This document shows positions 63,801-64,000 of a DNA stretch of 64,000 nucleotides, one piece after another. The position numbers and the translations under genes are program-made. A model generated the notes under the pieces. It had not been told where the DNA came from. It did not search any database and saw nothing but the letters and a program-made list of their open reading frames with translations. Source of the DNA: Oasisia sp. SBJ-2009 (taxonomy: Eukaryota > Annelida > Polychaeta > Sabellida > Siboglinidae); assembly GCA_964017155.1 (NCBI GenBank), contig OZ024861.1:46341513-46405512 (forward strand), read 5' to 3'. Every line of letters begins with the position of its first letter. Position 1 is the first letter of the stretch.

Positions 63801-64000
63801 CTTCTATAACATTTCTGTCATACAAAGGTTTGACTGCGAAAACGAGAAGAACATTTATTGAATTGGATGTCAGCATATATCTTGTTATTTTAGAGTTTGA
63901 TATGTGTAGATTGCACTGTGACAGATTACCTGAATAACCAGATGTTTTGTTCCCACAGCTGAGCCAACGTTCTGCACCCGTGTCACCGAGGATGAGTTCA
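50443..64000 (+). CDS. DEPDC7: DEP domain-containing protein 7 (partial, 8 exons seen)
   Basis: DEP-domain protein, in vertebrates linked to CARMA/NF-kB signalling. Exons: 50443-50527, 55684-55886, 56685-56845, 57906-58111, 60037-60217, 61137-61485, 62670-62871, 63959-64000 (continues beyond the window). About 476 codons are seen; human is about 511 aa from memory. The N-terminus [20 protein letters not shown] resembles the vertebrate start. The DEP domain is at residues about 35-125, with [31 protein letters not shown] and [13 protein letters not shown]. Downstream matches include [32 protein letters not shown] and [13 protein letters not shown]. Exon 2 has a tandem CAGCAG acceptor (in frame either way). 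Intron 4 is mostly two arrays made from its own donor and acceptor. A possible alternative first exon lies at 54347-54564. Confidence 0.93.
50786..50799. repeat. Poly(C) tract
   Basis: A run of about a dozen C in DEPDC7 intron 1. No function is assigned. Confidence 0.8.
51773..52065 (+). mobile_element. tRNA-derived SINE (family B), copy 2
   Basis: Same family as 30160-30475: GGACTGTCAATCAAGGGGAT, a GGTTCAGTACC B-box remnant and CTTTCGGAAGAGACACTAAA. In DEPDC7 intron 1. Confidence 0.75.
53110..53500 (-). pseudogene. LINE reverse-transcriptase C-terminal fragment, antisense
   Basis: The minus strand reads [20 protein letters not shown] then [13 protein letters not shown] and a stop (about 53480 to 53366), the WNxLP...LKTxxSL LINE C-terminus. 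An AT-rich 3' UTR follows, ending with AAAGCGCCATGAACAAT near 53150. In DEPDC7 intron 1. Confidence 0.7.
54248..54564 (+). promoter_or_regulatory. Candidate alternative promoter and first exon of DEPDC7
   Basis: A TATA-like GCTATATAACT (54248-54258) is followed about 90 bp later by ATG 54347, an open frame ([20 protein letters not shown]...[12 protein letters not shown]...) and a consensus donor CCAG|GTAAGG at 54564/54565. The donor phase (1) is the same as that of exon 1, so it could splice in frame to exon 2 at 55684. The peptide is not recognised and no conservation can be checked here. Confidence 0.3.
54918..54941. repeat. Short (TA)n microsatellite
   Basis: About 12 TA units in DEPDC7 intron 1. 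Confidence 0.85.
55306..55625. mobile_element. hAT MITE with a perfect 8-bp target duplication
   Basis: 320 bp with termini CATAGCTTTATGTAG and, at the right, the complement of CAGGGCTTTATGCAG. It is flanked exactly by CATGTATC at 55298-55305 and 55626-55633. An 8-bp duplication is the hAT hallmark. It ends 58 bp before DEPDC7 exon 2. Confidence 0.85.
56240..56521. mobile_element. Second copy of the 55306 hAT MITE
   Basis: CAGCTTTATCCAGTGACC at the left and GGTCCTGCATAAAGCCCTG at the right, with an internal match throughout (for example TCCATTTCAGGTCATCAG). No target duplication is visible; the right end runs straight into the tandem array before exon 3. Confidence 0.75.
56522..56684 (+). 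repeat. 38-bp tandem repeat ending at the DEPDC7 exon 3 acceptor
   Basis: Four to five units of GTGTTGTTGAATTCACAGTC plus ATCACAGTAAT. The real junction GTGTTGTTCTTGTTGCAG|TTGTGTCAG shares the leading GTGTTGTT and the position of the CAG. It is probably an acceptor-derived array that has diverged. Confidence 0.65.
56921..57300. repeat. (GTGTG/GTGGT)n satellite in DEPDC7 intron 3
   Basis: Purine/T-rich GTGGTGTG and GTGTTGTGGG units, starting about 75 bp after the exon 3 donor. It creates false Cys/Val/Gly frames on the plus strand and His/Thr frames on the minus strand. Confidence 0.93.
57605..57692. repeat. (CATC)n microsatellite
   Basis: About 22 uninterrupted CATC units in DEPDC7 intron 3. 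Confidence 0.96.
57695..57850 (+). repeat. Degraded LINE 3' tail
   Basis: CCTTTGGTTTTGTTG, TCACTGAGCTCAGAT and CGCAAAAGAATGTTATTATT correspond, with gaps, to the LINE 3' UTR at 4800-4870. Confidence 0.5.
58112..59330 (+). repeat. 59-bp minisatellite built from the DEPDC7 exon 4 donor junction
   Basis: About 20 units follow the real donor. Each copies the last exon bases (from CATCAGCCACGAAGTC onward) plus TCATTGGTTG|GTGAGTAC and the first intron bases. Almost all keep a perfect GTGAGTAC donor; exceptions are GATGAGTAC near 58348 and GGTGAGTAG near 59241. Two units carry a 4-bp GATT insertion (near 58405 and 58704), marking block duplication. Confidence 0.94.
59493..60036 (+). repeat. 45-bp minisatellite built from the DEPDC7 exon 5 acceptor junction
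   Basis: About eleven units ending TGTTGTGTTTCAG|TAGAAC precede the real acceptor TGTTGTGTTTCAG|TAGAAG (exon at 60037). The period is divisible by 3 and stop-free, so both strands carry false repeat proteins (188 codons plus, 205 codons minus). Confidence 0.94.
60796..60823. repeat. Short (TA)n microsatellite
   Basis: About 13 TA units immediately before the MITE fragment at 60825. Confidence 0.85.
60825..61035. mobile_element. Fragment of the ATTCGAAT MITE, reverse orientation
   Basis: TAAGGATGGGACGAATATTC at the left matches the complement of the right end of the element at 1384-1829. Similarity continues through CCAAACTACTCCTCACATAT. The distal part is missing. Confidence 0.7.
62056..62640. 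repeat. 36-41-bp minisatellite in DEPDC7 intron 6
   Basis: About 15 units of TGTAAGGGCTGGTTTTATTC plus ACACGTACATCCAGTGTGTTG, with ACATAAGTCC variants alternating in the distal half. It ends about 30 bp before exon 7. The units do not clearly contain an exon junction. It gives false frames on both strands. Confidence 0.93.
63058..63242. repeat. Same minisatellite family in DEPDC7 intron 7
   Basis: About five units of the repeat seen at 62056-62640, in the same orientation on the other side of exon 7. Confidence 0.9.

Overview
This is a metazoan nuclear window: spliced genes, long AT-rich introns, tRNA-derived SINEs, degraded LINE tails, hAT-like MITEs and many micro/minisatellites. The most likely source is an invertebrate chordate of the amphioxus (Branchiostoma) type. 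The reasons are well conserved orthologues with vertebrate-like lengths, a TCP11L1-DEPDC7 neighbourhood also found in human, and minisatellites built from exon/intron junctions. I recall such junction-spanning repeats being described in amphioxus under the name 'mirages'. The species is an inference; a lophotrochozoan is not excluded.

Layout. 1-1020: possible last exon of an unidentified upstream gene. 1021-5200: transposon-rich spacer. 5296-23018 (+): DPY19L3, a C-mannosyltransferase, 17 coding exons, about 713 aa. 26172-36360 (+): NAAA, N-acylethanolamine acid amidase, 9 exons, about 348 aa, with its catalytic residues visible and a perfect CLEAR-type palindrome just upstream. 39084-49151 (-): TCP11L1, 10 coding exons, about 517 aa, convergent with NAAA. 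50443-64000 (+): DEPDC7, divergent from TCP11L1 and cut by the window edge after about 476 codons. I derived each exon chain by hand from splice sites, phase continuity and remembered family sequence, and the reading frame is continuous through every junction.

The most striking feature is a recurrent architecture in three of the four genes. Tandem arrays of 22-76 bp units sit directly against exons, and the units are copies of the splice junction itself: acceptor plus first exon bases, or last exon bases plus donor. Clear cases are DPY19L3 exons 2 and 4 (with a decayed one for exon 7), TCP11L1 exons 5, 8 and 9, and DEPDC7 exons 4 and 5 (with a weaker one at exon 3). Two introns (TCP11L1 intron 8 and DEPDC7 intron 4) have a donor array at one end and an unrelated acceptor array at the other. 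Real exons are therefore preceded or followed by 10-35 near-identical decoy splice sites. NAAA has none. These arrays also produce most of the long apparent ORFs in the window, which are not genes.

No rRNA, functional tRNA or CRISPR locus was seen. The four proteins act in different processes (ER protein C-mannosylation, lysosomal lipid hydrolysis, a TCP11-family protein, a DEP-domain signalling protein). Nothing suggests a functional cluster beyond the ancient TCP11L1-DEPDC7 adjacency.
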